The notes beneath the pieces were generated by a model that was not told the origin of the DNA, did no database searches, and worked only from the letters and a program-made list of their open reading frames with translations. 64,000 nucleotides of DNA from Candidatus Brocadia sinica JPN1 (lineage in GTDB: Bacteria > Planctomycetota > Brocadiia > Brocadiales > Brocadiaceae), in NCBI RefSeq assembly GCF_000949635.1, contig NZ_BAFN01000001.1, forward strand, positions 2,170,001 to 2,234,000. The letters run 5' to 3'. Shown here one piece after another: positions 24,166 to 32,705 of this stretch. The position numbers were made by a program, and so were the translations under genes. Each line of letters starts with the position of its first letter. Positions within the stretch are counted from its first letter, which is position 1.

Positions 24166-24251
24166 CGCATATTCATGTTTTGAATGACCAGGAGAATATA
24201 TTCTCACTGATTTTGTGAATCAGAATGTATAAAAATGAAGGAGGATAATGA

Positions 24252-25061
24252 ATGGAATTTGCGCTTCAGGTTTACATAAAAGATTTAAGGAAAATTTCCC
24301 CCCTCACCATAGAAGAAGAAAGAAGATTATTTGAAAAGGTTGCCGGGGGTGATTCGAGGGCAAAAGAATCTATTGTGGTAGCTTATCTTCCATTGGTTAT
24401 AAAGATTGCCAGGCGATTTGTTTACTATGGGACATCTCTTCTGGACCTGGTTAGTGAAGGAAATATTGGGCTTATACGTGCCGTGGAGAGATTTGACTAC
24501 ACGTTGGGTCAACGGTTTGGCAAATACGCTTCATGGTGGATAAAATGGACTATTCAACGTGCTTTGATTAATAACTCAAAAACCGTACACATTCCTATTT
24601 ATATGGCGGAAAGGGTTTCCAAATGGAAGAGAACATCATCGAAATTGACGAATACCCTTCACAGACTGCCCAATCGGGATGAAATTGCACAAGAATTGAA
24701 CGTCGATGAAAAACAGGCTCGGTGGATAGAAAGGGCTGTACGACAAACTTTTACTATAAACGAGGTAGATTTACAAAAAGATGATTCAATGGAACTTAGC
24801 GACCATATTCGTGATGAGAGTGTGAAGATGCCTGAAGAGGCATTGATTGAATCGCATGACAAGAATGAATTAAGAAGATTGCTTGAGATAATTGATCATC
24901 AAGAGGCGAGGGTTTTGAAAATGAGATATGGGTTTGATGGTTTAGAACCCATGACACTTCGGGAAGTAAGCAAAAAGCTCAACATCAGCCGGGAGTGGGT
25001 CAGGAAGATAGAAAAAAAAGCCTTATCGAAACTCAACCAACTTATGTGTTGTAATGAGTGA
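24252..25061 (+). CDS. Sigma-70 family (group 2) RNA polymerase sigma factor
   Basis: 269 aa, AAGGAGG 7 nt before ATG 24252. Region 1.2-like start (LQVYIKDLRKISPLTIEEER), region 2 with 'LLDLVSEGNIGLIRAVERFD' and 'KYASWWIKWTIQRALINNSK', region 3 'RLPNRDEIAQELNVDEKQAR', and region 4 with HTH 'MTLREVSKKLNISREWVRKI'. It lacks the long region 1.1 of the housekeeping factor, so it is an RpoS/RpoH-like alternative factor of group 2. Its upstream region is unusually complex. Its regulon is unknown; proximity to the redox block hints at stress control. Confidence 0.9.
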   Translation: MEFALQVYIKDLRKISPLTIEEERRLFEKVAGGDSRAKESIVVAYLPLVIKIARRFVYYGTSLLDLVSEGNIGLIRAVERFDYTLGQRFGKYASWWIKWTIQRALINNSKTVHIPIYMAERVSKWKRTSSKLTNTLHRLPNRDEIAQELNVDEKQARWIERAVRQTFTINEVDLQKDDSMELSDHIRDESVKMPEEALIESHDKNELRRLLEIIDHQEARVLKMRYGFDGLEPMTLREVSKKLNISREWVRKIEKKALSKLNQLMCCNE

Positions 25062-25093
25062 GGCTTGATATGATAACATTGTTGAATAGTTTG

Positions 25094-26314
25094 TTAGAAA
25101 TTTAACTCGTATCCTATCGTTGGAATCCAATCAGCTCTGAGGCCATCGTCGTTAAGTGGTGTTTGTATATTAAAAAACACAAGCATTCCCATACGTGGAC
25201 TCCACTTAAACCCTGTTGAAAAATCTACAATATCATTGCCGATATCTGATCTCTCTGTTTTGTGACGGCCAATAATATCTACCGCAACAGAGAAATGATT
25301 ATTTTCCATACTAAAGGCATAATCAGTACCGCCGGTATACACGATTCTGTCGTGTCCTTCAGTTCCGCTATTGAACTCATATCCTAAGTTAAAATGTGGT
25401 GTAAAATGGTTAATATTTTTTGAAAGTATGATAAACGGCTTTACACTGGTTCTTCCTGTTCCTAAAAGTTCATCATCGTCTCCCGTCGGCAGCTTCAGAT
25501 CGAGTGCAGTTGAAAAATCTATCCACTTAGATGTTACGAGATTGTACTTGCTCCGTAAGAAGATATCACCAAGTCCTGTGGATGCGCCGGAAACTTCATC
25601 ACTCATTGTTTCTCCGGAGTCCAGGCTGTAACCCAGAGTTTTACCCGTTATCCCTTTTTTCCGTGTCCGATTTAATATCTTTGCAGTACTGTCGACGTCA
25701 AGTTGGATCTGCATGACAGGTACAAGCATGGAGACGTCCCACCGGTCTGTTATTCCATAGGTACCATAAAAAGAAAATAAATTAGTTTTGACATCCACAT
25801 CAAAATCAAGCTGAAGTAAATTTTTATCTTTTTGTTTTTCATCTAATAATACAATGGACTCTAAATTGTCCAAGTCTCTTCCTTCCAGTGTCGAAAAGTG
25901 AATGTAGGTGTAAGAAAAACCAAAATTTAACTTTCCTTTTCCGAGGGTAGGCGCCCTTTCTGCAAAAATAGGCCCAAGGCTGTCTGTCGTCCTTGTGAAT
26001 ACCTCTAATTCGCTATCGTACTGAAAAGTAAAACCACCACTTGTTGAACTTACCGGGAACTCCCCCTTTTCGGTATTTAACACTGAATTCAGACCCTGAA
26101 TTTCAGAAATTGAATCTAGTGGTACCTGAACGGTTGTAACTACATCTATCCCACCCGTATCTCTTTCCTTTTCAAATACCTTTGTTACAGGGATGCCGTT
26201 TCCACTATATAATGTAGTAATTACGTCTGATAGACTTTTGGCTAAACTAATGGTTACAAAACGAGTAACTATTAATAAAGTGACAAATATGATTAAGAGA
26301 AATCTTGTTACCAT
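25094..26314 (-). CDS. Outer-membrane beta-barrel (phenol MetA-deg-like transporter family)
   Basis: 406 aa. Signal peptide (FLLIIFVTLLIVTRFVTISL AKS), then alternating strands with patterns such as 'LNFGFSYTYIHFSTLEGRDL', 'LFSFYGTYGITDRWDVSMLV', 'DIFLRSKYNLVTSKWIDFST' and a final strand ending in aromatic Phe (YELNF), typical of barrels recognised by the assembly machinery. It resembles the 'putative MetA pathway of phenol degradation' family (PF13557), whose name is misleading. It is the last gene of a minus-strand run after the kinase and discoidin genes. Confidence 0.7.
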   Translation of the reverse strand: MVTRFLLIIFVTLLIVTRFVTISLAKSLSDVITTLYSGNGIPVTKVFEKERDTGGIDVVTTVQVPLDSISEIQGLNSVLNTEKGEFPVSSTSGGFTFQYDSELEVFTRTTDSLGPIFAERAPTLGKGKLNFGFSYTYIHFSTLEGRDLDNLESIVLLDEKQKDKNLLQLDFDVDVKTNLFSFYGTYGITDRWDVSMLVPVMQIQLDVDSTAKILNRTRKKGITGKTLGYSLDSGETMSDEVSGASTGLGDIFLRSKYNLVTSKWIDFSTALDLKLPTGDDDELLGTGRTSVKPFIILSKNINHFTPHFNLGYEFNSGTEGHDRIVYTGGTDYAFSMENNHFSVAVDIIGRHKTERSDIGNDIVDFSTGFKWSPRMGMLVFFNIQTPLNDDGLRADWIPTIGYELNF

Positions 26315-26445
26315 GAAAATATGGTGTATCCAAAGTACTATAAATACAGGATGAATACCTATAATACTTAGTTATTGTCCTTAAAAAGTCAATAAAGTTT
26401 TTGGAATAGGAAGATGTAGTAATAAGATGGGCCACTTGGAAGTGC

Positions 26446-27291
26446 TTATTTGCAGGAGGGCGTTCCGTAGACTTTCCATTCAAAAACAATGGGGTTGGAT
26501 TGTTGTCCTTTGCATCCTGCTGAAGGCGAAATTCTTCTGATACGGATGGCTCTGGTGGTTATGGGTTTTGTAAAGGAATATTCGATGTCCCCTATTTCTT
26601 TTACAAATTCATCGTCTGTAACCCACGTCATTGCATCCGCACTTAAATATTGAACTAATCCGTTGCCGAGGTTTCTGCCTGGATCTATATAGAAAGGATC
26701 ATCTGAATCTTCACCACAACTTTCATTACAATCCGTTGTCTGAATAGTCATTCTTGTAAGAGTAACTGCTCTATTCCAATCGAGTCGAATCCAAGCGTTT
26801 TTCTTTTGCCCGACCTCATTTCGTGTCTTTACCCAATGGTAACTGCAATCATCCTTTTCTTTACCGTCGTTCATCATTTTCGGACCAAAGCTATTTCTGC
26901 CGCCGCCACTGCTGGAAGCCATTGCGCAGGGTGCGATATTTGAGACAACGGTAAGAGGCAAGGTATCCGACAGGGTATTTGCGGTAAAAGTTATTATTGC
27001 AATTCCGTTTGATATACCATTAATCGTGAAAGAAATTTGTCCATTTGAGTTTGTCAGTCCTTTGTTTGGTGTAACTGTGGCAATATTCTCTTTGTCATTT
27101 TTTGCAACAACCATAATGTCACTTAAAGGATTCCCCTGATTACCAAAAATTTTCACAGTTGCAGTGCCTTTATTCTGGACATCCAGAATAAATGAGCCAA
27201 AACTAACGCTCATACTATCCGAAAAGGCAGTTTGACAAAATACGAGAGTAAAAATGAGTGGTAGAAGGAAAATATTATATTTATATAACAT
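26446..27291 (-). CDS. Exported Ig-like (Big1) plus discoidin-like protein
   Basis: 281 aa. Signal peptide (FLLPLIFTLVFCQTAFSDSM), then an invasin/Big_1-type Ig domain about 30-115 (GTATVKIFGNQGNPLSDIMV, 'NKGLTNSNGQISFTINGIS'), then a discoidin/F5-8 type C-like beta-sandwich about 120-280 ('AWIRLDWNRAVTLTRMTIQT' ... 'ITTRAIRIRRISPSAGCKGQ'). Such modules bind sugars or surfaces. Eight or so cysteines in the second half could form disulfides. Its start is 17 nt after the kinase stop, so it is co-transcribed with the kinase. Confidence 0.75.
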   Translation of the reverse strand: MLYKYNIFLLPLIFTLVFCQTAFSDSMSVSFGSFILDVQNKGTATVKIFGNQGNPLSDIMVVAKNDKENIATVTPNKGLTNSNGQISFTINGISNGIAIITFTANTLSDTLPLTVVSNIAPCAMASSSGGGRNSFGPKMMNDGKEKDDCSYHWVKTRNEVGQKKNAWIRLDWNRAVTLTRMTIQTTDCNESCGEDSDDPFYIDPGRNLGNGLVQYLSADAMTWVTDDEFVKEIGDIEYSFTKPITTRAIRIRRISPSAGCKGQQSNPIVFEWKVYGTPSCK

Positions 27292-27308
27292 GGAGTCCGC
27301 AGTTCAGT

Positions 27309-29465
27309 TTATTTTGTAAAACGATCATTGATTTGTTCCCGCAAATGATCATATGTTATGGTAATGTTATTTCTCAAATAATCATATTTTGTGGCAATAT
27401 TATCCAAAATACTCCGATATATTGGGTTTTGCTTTGCCAATTCGTCGGTCTTTTTGGTAATCTTCCACGTATTATTTTCGTTACGAAGGATTTTGGTTAT
27501 TCTGGGTAAAACCCTTTGGTGTCGATTACCACGCTCGTCAGTCCACGCATCTGTTCTGTCAAAACTGACGGTGGCGTGGTTGTTATCATCGTGTACCTCA
27601 ATTATTTCATTTTGAATGGAAACTTTAACATCGTGTACATATTGGTAATGATGTCGGAGTTTTCCTTCTTCTTTTTCGGAAGATATATGCCCAAGCTCTT
27701 TTAGCGTCTCAATATCCCCTTTTTCCCATGCCTTCTTATACTCCCGTAGCCAGCTTAATAGTTCCTTTTTTACTGTTTCCTTTGTGCCCGGTTTTATTAG
27801 CGTCCCTTTTGCGCTTTTATTAATGTCATATTTTTGAATATTGTCAACAGCAGTATCTAAATAATTATCATGAGTAGTTTTTTTCCCATCAGCAATATGA
27901 CCTGCATTTACGCTGTTAATGGGATGCGGAACCTTGACTGACATTTTATTGTTGCTAGGGTCTTGTGCCCTCTTGTATTTATTCGTTTCTTTATCTAAAA
28001 AACTCCCCAAGTTATCACCTTGTGGTTTTTGTCGTATCGCGTTATCATTTTTTTGGGACCTGCCCGTTTCTCCGGGGGTGTTACGAATATGAACACTCTT
28101 GTGTGGAACAGCACTGGATTTTTTATATTCTTTTGGCAAAAGGAATACGTAGAGTGCCAGGGGAACTGACAGGAAGGTTGGAATTATAAGAAGTAAATTA
28201 TTTCTGGAATAATGCGCAAGTTGTAACTTAGCACTGCATTTTCCTCTTTGTAATAATGATTTGAGTTCATCTATTGATTGTGGTCTCTTCTCCTTGTTTT
28301 TTTCCAAACAACAAAATATAATATTTTCAAGATATTTTGGAATCTTTAAATTTTTGTGTAACTTTCGAAAAGGTTGCGGCTTTTCATTTAAATGTTTGTT
28401 CATTAACATGATCTGATCCCCCCGAAACGGGGTCTCTCCCGCCAGCATTTCATACATAATTGTCCCCAGTGAATATATATCTGTCCTTTCGTCACACTCA
28501 CCTCGCCATTGTTCAGGTGCCATGTAAAGAGGGGTTCCTACAATGCTTCCGGTCAGGGATATATTGTCCTGTGTCCGCAGTTTTGCTATCCCAAAATCTA
28601 AAACTTTTACAAAATCATCTACCTCCCCTACTTTGGACAACATAATATTCTGAGGAGTAATATCCCGATGAATGATTTTTCTGGGGTGTTTGTGTGCAGT
28701 CGATATTACATCACAGACTTGGAAAATAATATTTAACATCCTTGTAATGTCGAATGTGCCGTTGTTCCTTATAGTTTCTTTTAAATTGTTGCCATGGATA
28801 AATTCCATAGCCATGTAAATTATACCGCTTGCATCCCGGTCAAAGTCGTATAGGTGAATCGCATTGGGGTGTCGTAATTCTCTGATAGTAGCCGCTTCAT
28901 TATAAAATCTCTTAATGTCCTGAGGGTTGTCACTTAGGTTTATATGTAATATTTTCACTGCAACAATATCATCGATATTCAGCAACCTCCTTTTGGCTTT
29001 GTATATAGTACTCCATCCACCTACGGCGATTTTTTCTATTATTTCATATTTTTTCCCTAATAGCTTGCCAATATAGAGATCGCACGTTTGCTGCGAAAAG
29101 GCTGCCAACGTCTTGTTGGACGTGAGAGATATTTGCTGTGGGTTGGTTTGACAAGATTTTTCATGTTCAAATTTTTTCCCACAGCGTTTGCAATCAATAG
29201 TTTTCTGGGGATCGTTATTGGCTTTCTTGATTCTTTCATTGCAGTGGGGGCATAATACGACAGTGACCCCCATCTTTTTTAAAAGATAGGTTTCTTGTTC
29301 GGATGTTATATAGCCACGATCTTTCATGATAACTTCGAGACTTTTTCTTGGGTCTTCTTCCTCAAAGATATTGGCAACCTGTTGGCAAATATAAACCTGT
29401 TCAGGTGTAGCAAATCCTTCGGAGATAGCAAGATTTCCAAACTCTGTATTTACTCTGTTTTCCAT
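27309..29465 (-). CDS. Membrane Ser/Thr protein kinase with N-terminal zinc ribbon
   Basis: 718 aa. Residues 1-65: a helical region common in planctomycete kinases ('TPEQVYICQQVANIFEEEDP'). 72-95: zinc ribbon CPHC...CKRC. About 138-400: kinase with glycine loop IAVGGWSTIYKA, Lys in VAVKIL, catalytic HRDITPQN, DFG and MAPEQW, so it should be active. About 425-445: membrane helix (LLLIIPTFLSVPLALYVFLL). Then a polar linker and a C-terminal NTF2/SnoaL-like domain (about 580-700, 'WLREYKKAWEKGDIETLKEL'), probably extracytoplasmic and possibly the sensor. It heads a likely operon with the discoidin and barrel proteins, suggesting control of the cell surface. Confidence 0.92.
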   Translation of the reverse strand: MENRVNTEFGNLAISEGFATPEQVYICQQVANIFEEEDPRKSLEVIMKDRGYITSEQETYLLKKMGVTVVLCPHCNERIKKANNDPQKTIDCKRCGKKFEHEKSCQTNPQQISLTSNKTLAAFSQQTCDLYIGKLLGKKYEIIEKIAVGGWSTIYKAKRRLLNIDDIVAVKILHINLSDNPQDIKRFYNEAATIRELRHPNAIHLYDFDRDASGIIYMAMEFIHGNNLKETIRNNGTFDITRMLNIIFQVCDVISTAHKHPRKIIHRDITPQNIMLSKVGEVDDFVKVLDFGIAKLRTQDNISLTGSIVGTPLYMAPEQWRGECDERTDIYSLGTIMYEMLAGETPFRGDQIMLMNKHLNEKPQPFRKLHKNLKIPKYLENIIFCCLEKNKEKRPQSIDELKSLLQRGKCSAKLQLAHYSRNNLLLIIPTFLSVPLALYVFLLPKEYKKSSAVPHKSVHIRNTPGETGRSQKNDNAIRQKPQGDNLGSFLDKETNKYKRAQDPSNNKMSVKVPHPINSVNAGHIADGKKTTHDNYLDTAVDNIQKYDINKSAKGTLIKPGTKETVKKELLSWLREYKKAWEKGDIETLKELGHISSEKEEGKLRHHYQYVHDVKVSIQNEIIEVHDDNNHATVSFDRTDAWTDERGNRHQRVLPRITKILRNENNTWKITKKTDELAKQNPIYRSILDNIATKYDYLRNNITITYDHLREQINDRFTK

Positions 29466-29534
29466 AATGATTTTTGATGAAAACGGTTATACAGATAAAA
29501 AATCCGGATAAGTTCTTGCCTGAGAAGTGGCAAG

Positions 29535-30002
29535 TTATCGTGTAATCAAAGTATAATTGTCTTGAGTATCAATTGATATGATTTTTCGGCGTGCGTGTTT
29601 TTTGTTTTTTATCTTTTTGTCATAGATACTCACAGCTACGATAGATAATATAAAGGAAATAAACCCGCAGGATACCATTCTCACGTTTTGTGAGCCTGGA
29701 TAGATAAAGTAAAATTTCTGACCCAGTAAACAGCCTGCTAGTAAGTTTACGATAGGTAATATGAGAATAAGTATCATGCTTTTGTATGGAGAATGTTCGG
29801 TTATTTTTAGTGTTATTTGCTGACCGACGCCTAAACCAGGAAATACATTCACTTCTAAAAGATTAGGATTGTTTTCTATACCCATACAAACACCACAACT
29901 TTTGCATTCCTGTGAATTAGGCTTTATTATTTCCACAGTCGCGTGATTACCACTGATATATTTTATAATCCCTTTTTCGATAACCTGTTTTTGTTTGAAC
30001 AT
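29535..30002 (-). CDS. RseC/MucC-like SoxR-reducing system protein
   Basis: 155 aa from ATG 30002, which avoids overlap with the HU gene; longer in-frame starts exist inside it and no ribosome site is evident. N-terminal soluble part with the Cys cluster ECKSCGVCMG, two membrane helices (SMILILILPIVNLLAGCLLG; MVSCGFISFILSIVAVSIYD), then a short basic tail: the RseC layout. RseC proteins modulate sigma-E signalling or reduce SoxR with the Rnf complex. It lies between HU and the kinase genes, 16 nt after HU, probably in the same transcript. Confidence 0.8.
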   Translation of the reverse strand: MFKQKQVIEKGIIKYISGNHATVEIIKPNSQECKSCGVCMGIENNPNLLEVNVFPGLGVGQQITLKITEHSPYKSMILILILPIVNLLAGCLLGQKFYFIYPGSQNVRMVSCGFISFILSIVAVSIYDKKIKNKKHARRKIISIDTQDNYTLITR

Positions 30003-30018
30003 TGAGGTATTAATAACT

Positions 30019-30336
30019 TTATGTTTCCTGAGTAGACTCCTGGGTTGGTGTTGCATTGCCAACCTTTTCTCTCATTAATTTACCTACTTTAAATACTACC
30101 ACATTTTTAGCAGGAACAAAAGCTACATCTCCGGTCCTTGGATTTCTTGCTTTTCTAGCAGCACGCTGACGTATTTCGAAAACTCCGAAATCACGTAATT
30201 CAATACGATTACCTTGTGCTAGCTCACCAATAATCTCGTCTAAAAACATTTGAATCGTTTTTTTTACTACCATATGGGTATTGTCTGTCCTTCTGGCAAT
30301 CTTTTCACAGAGGTCCCTTTTTGTCGTTGTTTGCAT
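30019..30336 (-). CDS. HU/IHF family DNA-binding protein
   Basis: 105 aa with AAAGGAG before ATG 30336. 'TKRDLCEKIARRTDNTHMVV' and 'LRDFGVFEIRQRAARKARNP' with 'PRTGDVAFVPAKNVVVFKVG' are the HU/IHF body and DNA-binding arm (RNPRTG). A Thr/Gln/Glu-rich tail of about 12 residues (NATPTQESTQET) extends it beyond the usual 90 aa. It is a nucleoid protein. It is divergent from rpmH across a 373-bp AT-rich spacer. Confidence 0.93.
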   Translation of the reverse strand: MQTTTKRDLCEKIARRTDNTHMVVKKTIQMFLDEIIGELAQGNRIELRDFGVFEIRQRAARKARNPRTGDVAFVPAKNVVVFKVGKLMREKVGNATPTQESTQET

Positions 30337-30709
30337 TACAATTCTCCTTTTTAAGACGATAGATATTATTTATTGCGGAAATGGTAATTTTATAGAAAGA
30401 TTCATGTGAATAGATTAAAAAAACATCTCCCCCCTGCTAAAGCATGAGATTAGGAAAAAAATATTTCCTAGTCTTAACTAATTTCTAGGTATGATATTTA
30501 TGATTAACTGCGGACATATTATCAATTCAAAAGATTAATGTCAATACGATTTTAACACTTTTAAAGTTCTAAATTTAAGATATAAGCGCGGAAAATCATG
30601 ATTCAGCAGTTCTTTTAAAATATCTTGACAACAAATTGATAGATGTGATATTTTAATGAAATTCTGCATTTCTGTGTCTTACGTTAAAATTTTGAGGAGG
30701 TATGCAATT
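30337..30709. promoter_or_regulatory. AT-rich divergent spacer with the rpmH promoter
   Basis: TTGACA at 30625-30630 and TATTTT at 30649-30654 (18-bp spacer) form the probable rpmH promoter, giving a short leader. The rest, 30337-30620, is AT-rich with no gene seen and should hold the HU promoter on the minus strand. Confidence 0.6.
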
Positions 30710-30847
30710 ATGAAGGTTAATATCAGGAAGAGTTCTATAAAACATAAAAGGATGTGCGGTTTTCGAAAGAGGATGCGGACGAAGGGTGGGCGTGCAATCC
30801 TTAAAAGGAGAAGAAGAATTGGCAGAAGGCCGCTCCTTGACGTTTAG
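30710..30847 (+). CDS. rpmH: 50S ribosomal protein L34
   Basis: 45 aa from ATG 30710 with GAGGAGG upstream; the longer open frame begins in the promoter and is rejected. The basic sequence 'KHKRMCGFRKRMRTKGGRAI' and 'LKRRRRIGRRPL' matches L34 (HGFRxRMxTKxGRxxLxxRRxKGR), here with Cys in place of the usual His before GFR. In most bacteria rpmH is followed by rnpA and yidC near dnaA; here a terminator and a convergent ferredoxin gene follow at once, so the canonical cluster is broken. Confidence 0.93.
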   Translation: MKVNIRKSSIKHKRMCGFRKRMRTKGGRAILKRRRRIGRRPLLDV

Positions 30848-30859
30848 CAGCATGAATAA

Positions 30860-30899
30860 AAAAGACCTTAAATATCAGGACTGATATTTAAGGTCTTTT
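30860..30899. terminator. Bidirectional terminator between rpmH and ferredoxin
   Basis: Perfect 18-bp stem AAAAGACCTTAAATATCA (30860-30877) with TGATATTTAAGGTCTTTT (30882-30899) and loop GGAC, with A and T tracts on both sides, so it works for both convergent genes. Confidence 0.9.
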
Positions 30900-30915
30900 A
30901 TTTTTGACTGTTTCG

Positions 30916-31104
30916 TTACTCTTCAATTATAATTGCTTCTACCGGACATTCTTCAGCCGCTTGTCTGCAAGCATCTTCTTGTTCTGAAGGAACTTCAATA
31001 TTTTTGGCTACAGCCACGTCGCCTTGCATGAAAAATATTTCAGGACACGTCTGGGTACATAGTTCACAGCCAGTACAAACATCAGCGTCTACTTTTGCTC
31101 GCAT
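30916..31104 (-). CDS. Ferredoxin, single [4Fe-4S] type
   Basis: 62 aa from ATG 31104 with AAAAGGAG 7 nt upstream. Binding motif CTGCELCTQTCP and a later CPVEAI give the four cluster cysteines; the region of the second cluster is replaced by a helix with 'EDACRQAAEECPVEAI', as in monocluster ferredoxins of Thermotoga/Desulfovibrio type. Very acidic, cytoplasmic electron carrier. It lies downstream of pmbA by 134 nt on the same strand. Its partners are unknown. Confidence 0.92.
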   Translation of the reverse strand: MRAKVDADVCTGCELCTQTCPEIFFMQGDVAVAKNIEVPSEQEDACRQAAEECPVEAIIIEE

Positions 31105-31238
31105 GATCAATCTCCTTTTTATTGAATATCTTAATTAAAGGTATTAGAATTATTGCCAATGAAAGCTACTGATTCATTATCGTTACGTCTCCTTTCTTTG
31201 AAATTGAAAAAAATAATGATCAAAACTCAACAATCACC

Positions 31239-32705
31239 TTAAGATATAAAGTCAGAGATGTTCTCTAACTTAATATCTTGAACTGCAATTTCCGGCGCTA
31301 GAACAACCTCTTCGCCTCCCCAGACAACTGTTTGCCTTTTATCGTTTGATACAGCAATAATTTTATCCAAAATATCCGTTATATTATTATTAATCCTTAC
31401 GGTATTGGGTTTTAGAGGTTTAACAATTTTACCTCCCTTTACTAAGTAGGAATCGGCAATGATGGTGCTGGTAAAGTCACCTGCGGCAAGCCCATTGATG
31501 GGGTAAGTATACCAAATTCTTCCGATATAAATACCATCATTTATTTTCGATAATAGAGATTGACTGGGTACTTCTTCCTTGCCTCCTATCACAATATTCG
31601 TTGGGCATATTTGGGGTTGCATCGTATAGTTTCTTCCGCCTTTTTCAAAACGGAAACCATTTCTCGGTGTAAATGAAACGATTTTATTCGCCAATTTTTT
31701 TGAAAGATAATTGTTTGCAAGAAAACCCACAAGAAAACCATTGTGGATGAGGTCCGTTCTTCCTGTAGGAATACCCTCGCAGGAAATTTTTTTACTCCCG
31801 ATAGCGCCCTTTATGGTGCCGTCGTCATAAACGGTTAATAATTCAGATGCAATCTTTTGTCCTAATTTCCCCAGAAAAGGGGTATCTGATGTATTTATGG
31901 AAGAAAGGCTTAAGGCCGGTATCACAAGGTTTGTAAATAAATCCGTCACTGGCTGTCTTCCAAAGACAACATTGTATGTCCCAGCGGCTATCCTCTCTCC
32001 CCCGATTGTCCTTATTGCGCTTTCAGCCGATTCTCGTCCGGCCTCTTCGGGATAAAAACCGGATAAATGGGTACTGGTATTCCATCCTGTACCTTTGACT
32101 CTTTCCATCTCGATCATAGAGGTTATGTTGGTTGTAAGAATGGTGGATTCATCGAAATCATCAATACCTTTTGTATTGACAATGGCCATACGTTCTTTCT
32201 TGATGGTAACATCGCCGCCGACAATAATTGATTTGATAAAATGTTTTTGATTGTATTCCGTAAGGGCGCCTTTTAGCCCTCGCCAACCCAAATCAATAAT
32301 TGCCTCATCACTTATTTCCATTACTGCCGGATCGTGATAGTTTTCTAATACTGGTTTACCGATAGATACCGGCAGAGATTTAAAGTCGGAATCGTGGATT
32401 TTGTTTTTCTTTGCCTTATTGAATGCCTCCACAATGCCTTTTGGGGTAATCGTATGAGAGGCGCTGCCAAACCCGATCTTGATTTCTTTTCCTGTCTTAA
32501 AAACAACCAATAAACCAATACCGCTTAATTGCGTTGATTTGGGTTCTTGGACACCGCTGCAAGGAATGTCTGATGTATAATTGAGACGTACAGTTATTTG
32601 TTCATTCCAGGATGCAAAGATTTCTGCATCAATAACATCCTTCTGTTTTTTGACGAAATCTATTCCGTTACGAACACAACTTTGGAGTTCTTCTATACTT
32701 ATCAT
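31239..32705 (-). CDS. pmbA: TldE/PmbA metalloprotease subunit
   Basis: 488 aa from ATG 32705, which overlaps the tldD stop by 4 nt (ATGA); the open frame further upstream is a shadow of tldD. It shows the TldE-like lobes 'VVFGRQPVTDLFTNLVIPAL', 'ERIAAGTYNV' and 'TNIVIGGKEEVPSQSLLSKI' without the HExxxH zinc motif, as expected for the non-catalytic partner. With TldD it forms the heterodimeric protease that trims unfolded or modified peptides and matures some RiPPs such as microcins. No peptide precursor is seen beside it. Confidence 0.9.
   Translation of the reverse strand: MISIEELQSCVRNGIDFVKKQKDVIDAEIFASWNEQITVRLNYTSDIPCSGVQEPKSTQLSGIGLLVVFKTGKEIKIGFGSASHTITPKGIVEAFNKAKKNKIHDSDFKSLPVSIGKPVLENYHDPAVMEISDEAIIDLGWRGLKGALTEYNQKHFIKSIIVGGDVTIKKERMAIVNTKGIDDFDESTILTTNITSMIEMERVKGTGWNTSTHLSGFYPEEAGRESAESAIRTIGGERIAAGTYNVVFGRQPVTDLFTNLVIPALSLSSINTSDTPFLGKLGQKIASELLTVYDDGTIKGAIGSKKISCEGIPTGRTDLIHNGFLVGFLANNYLSKKLANKIVSFTPRNGFRFEKGGRNYTMQPQICPTNIVIGGKEEVPSQSLLSKINDGIYIGRIWYTYPINGLAAGDFTSTIIADSYLVKGGKIVKPLKPNTVRINNNITDILDKIIAVSNDKRQTVVWGGEEVVLAPEIAVQDIKLENISDFIS

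Larger units (their letters stand above)
23616..24251. other. 636-bp regulatory spacer before a sigma factor gene
   Basis: No gene supported. A small hairpin (TTTAGAAA/TTTTCTAAA near 23919-23940) and, closer to the sigma gene, a sigma-54-like promoter, repeated GGTCACA sites, a palindrome GAGAATATATTCTC near 24191 and CTGATT-ttgtg-AATCAG near 24212. The long structured leader suggests complex control. Confidence 0.5.
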
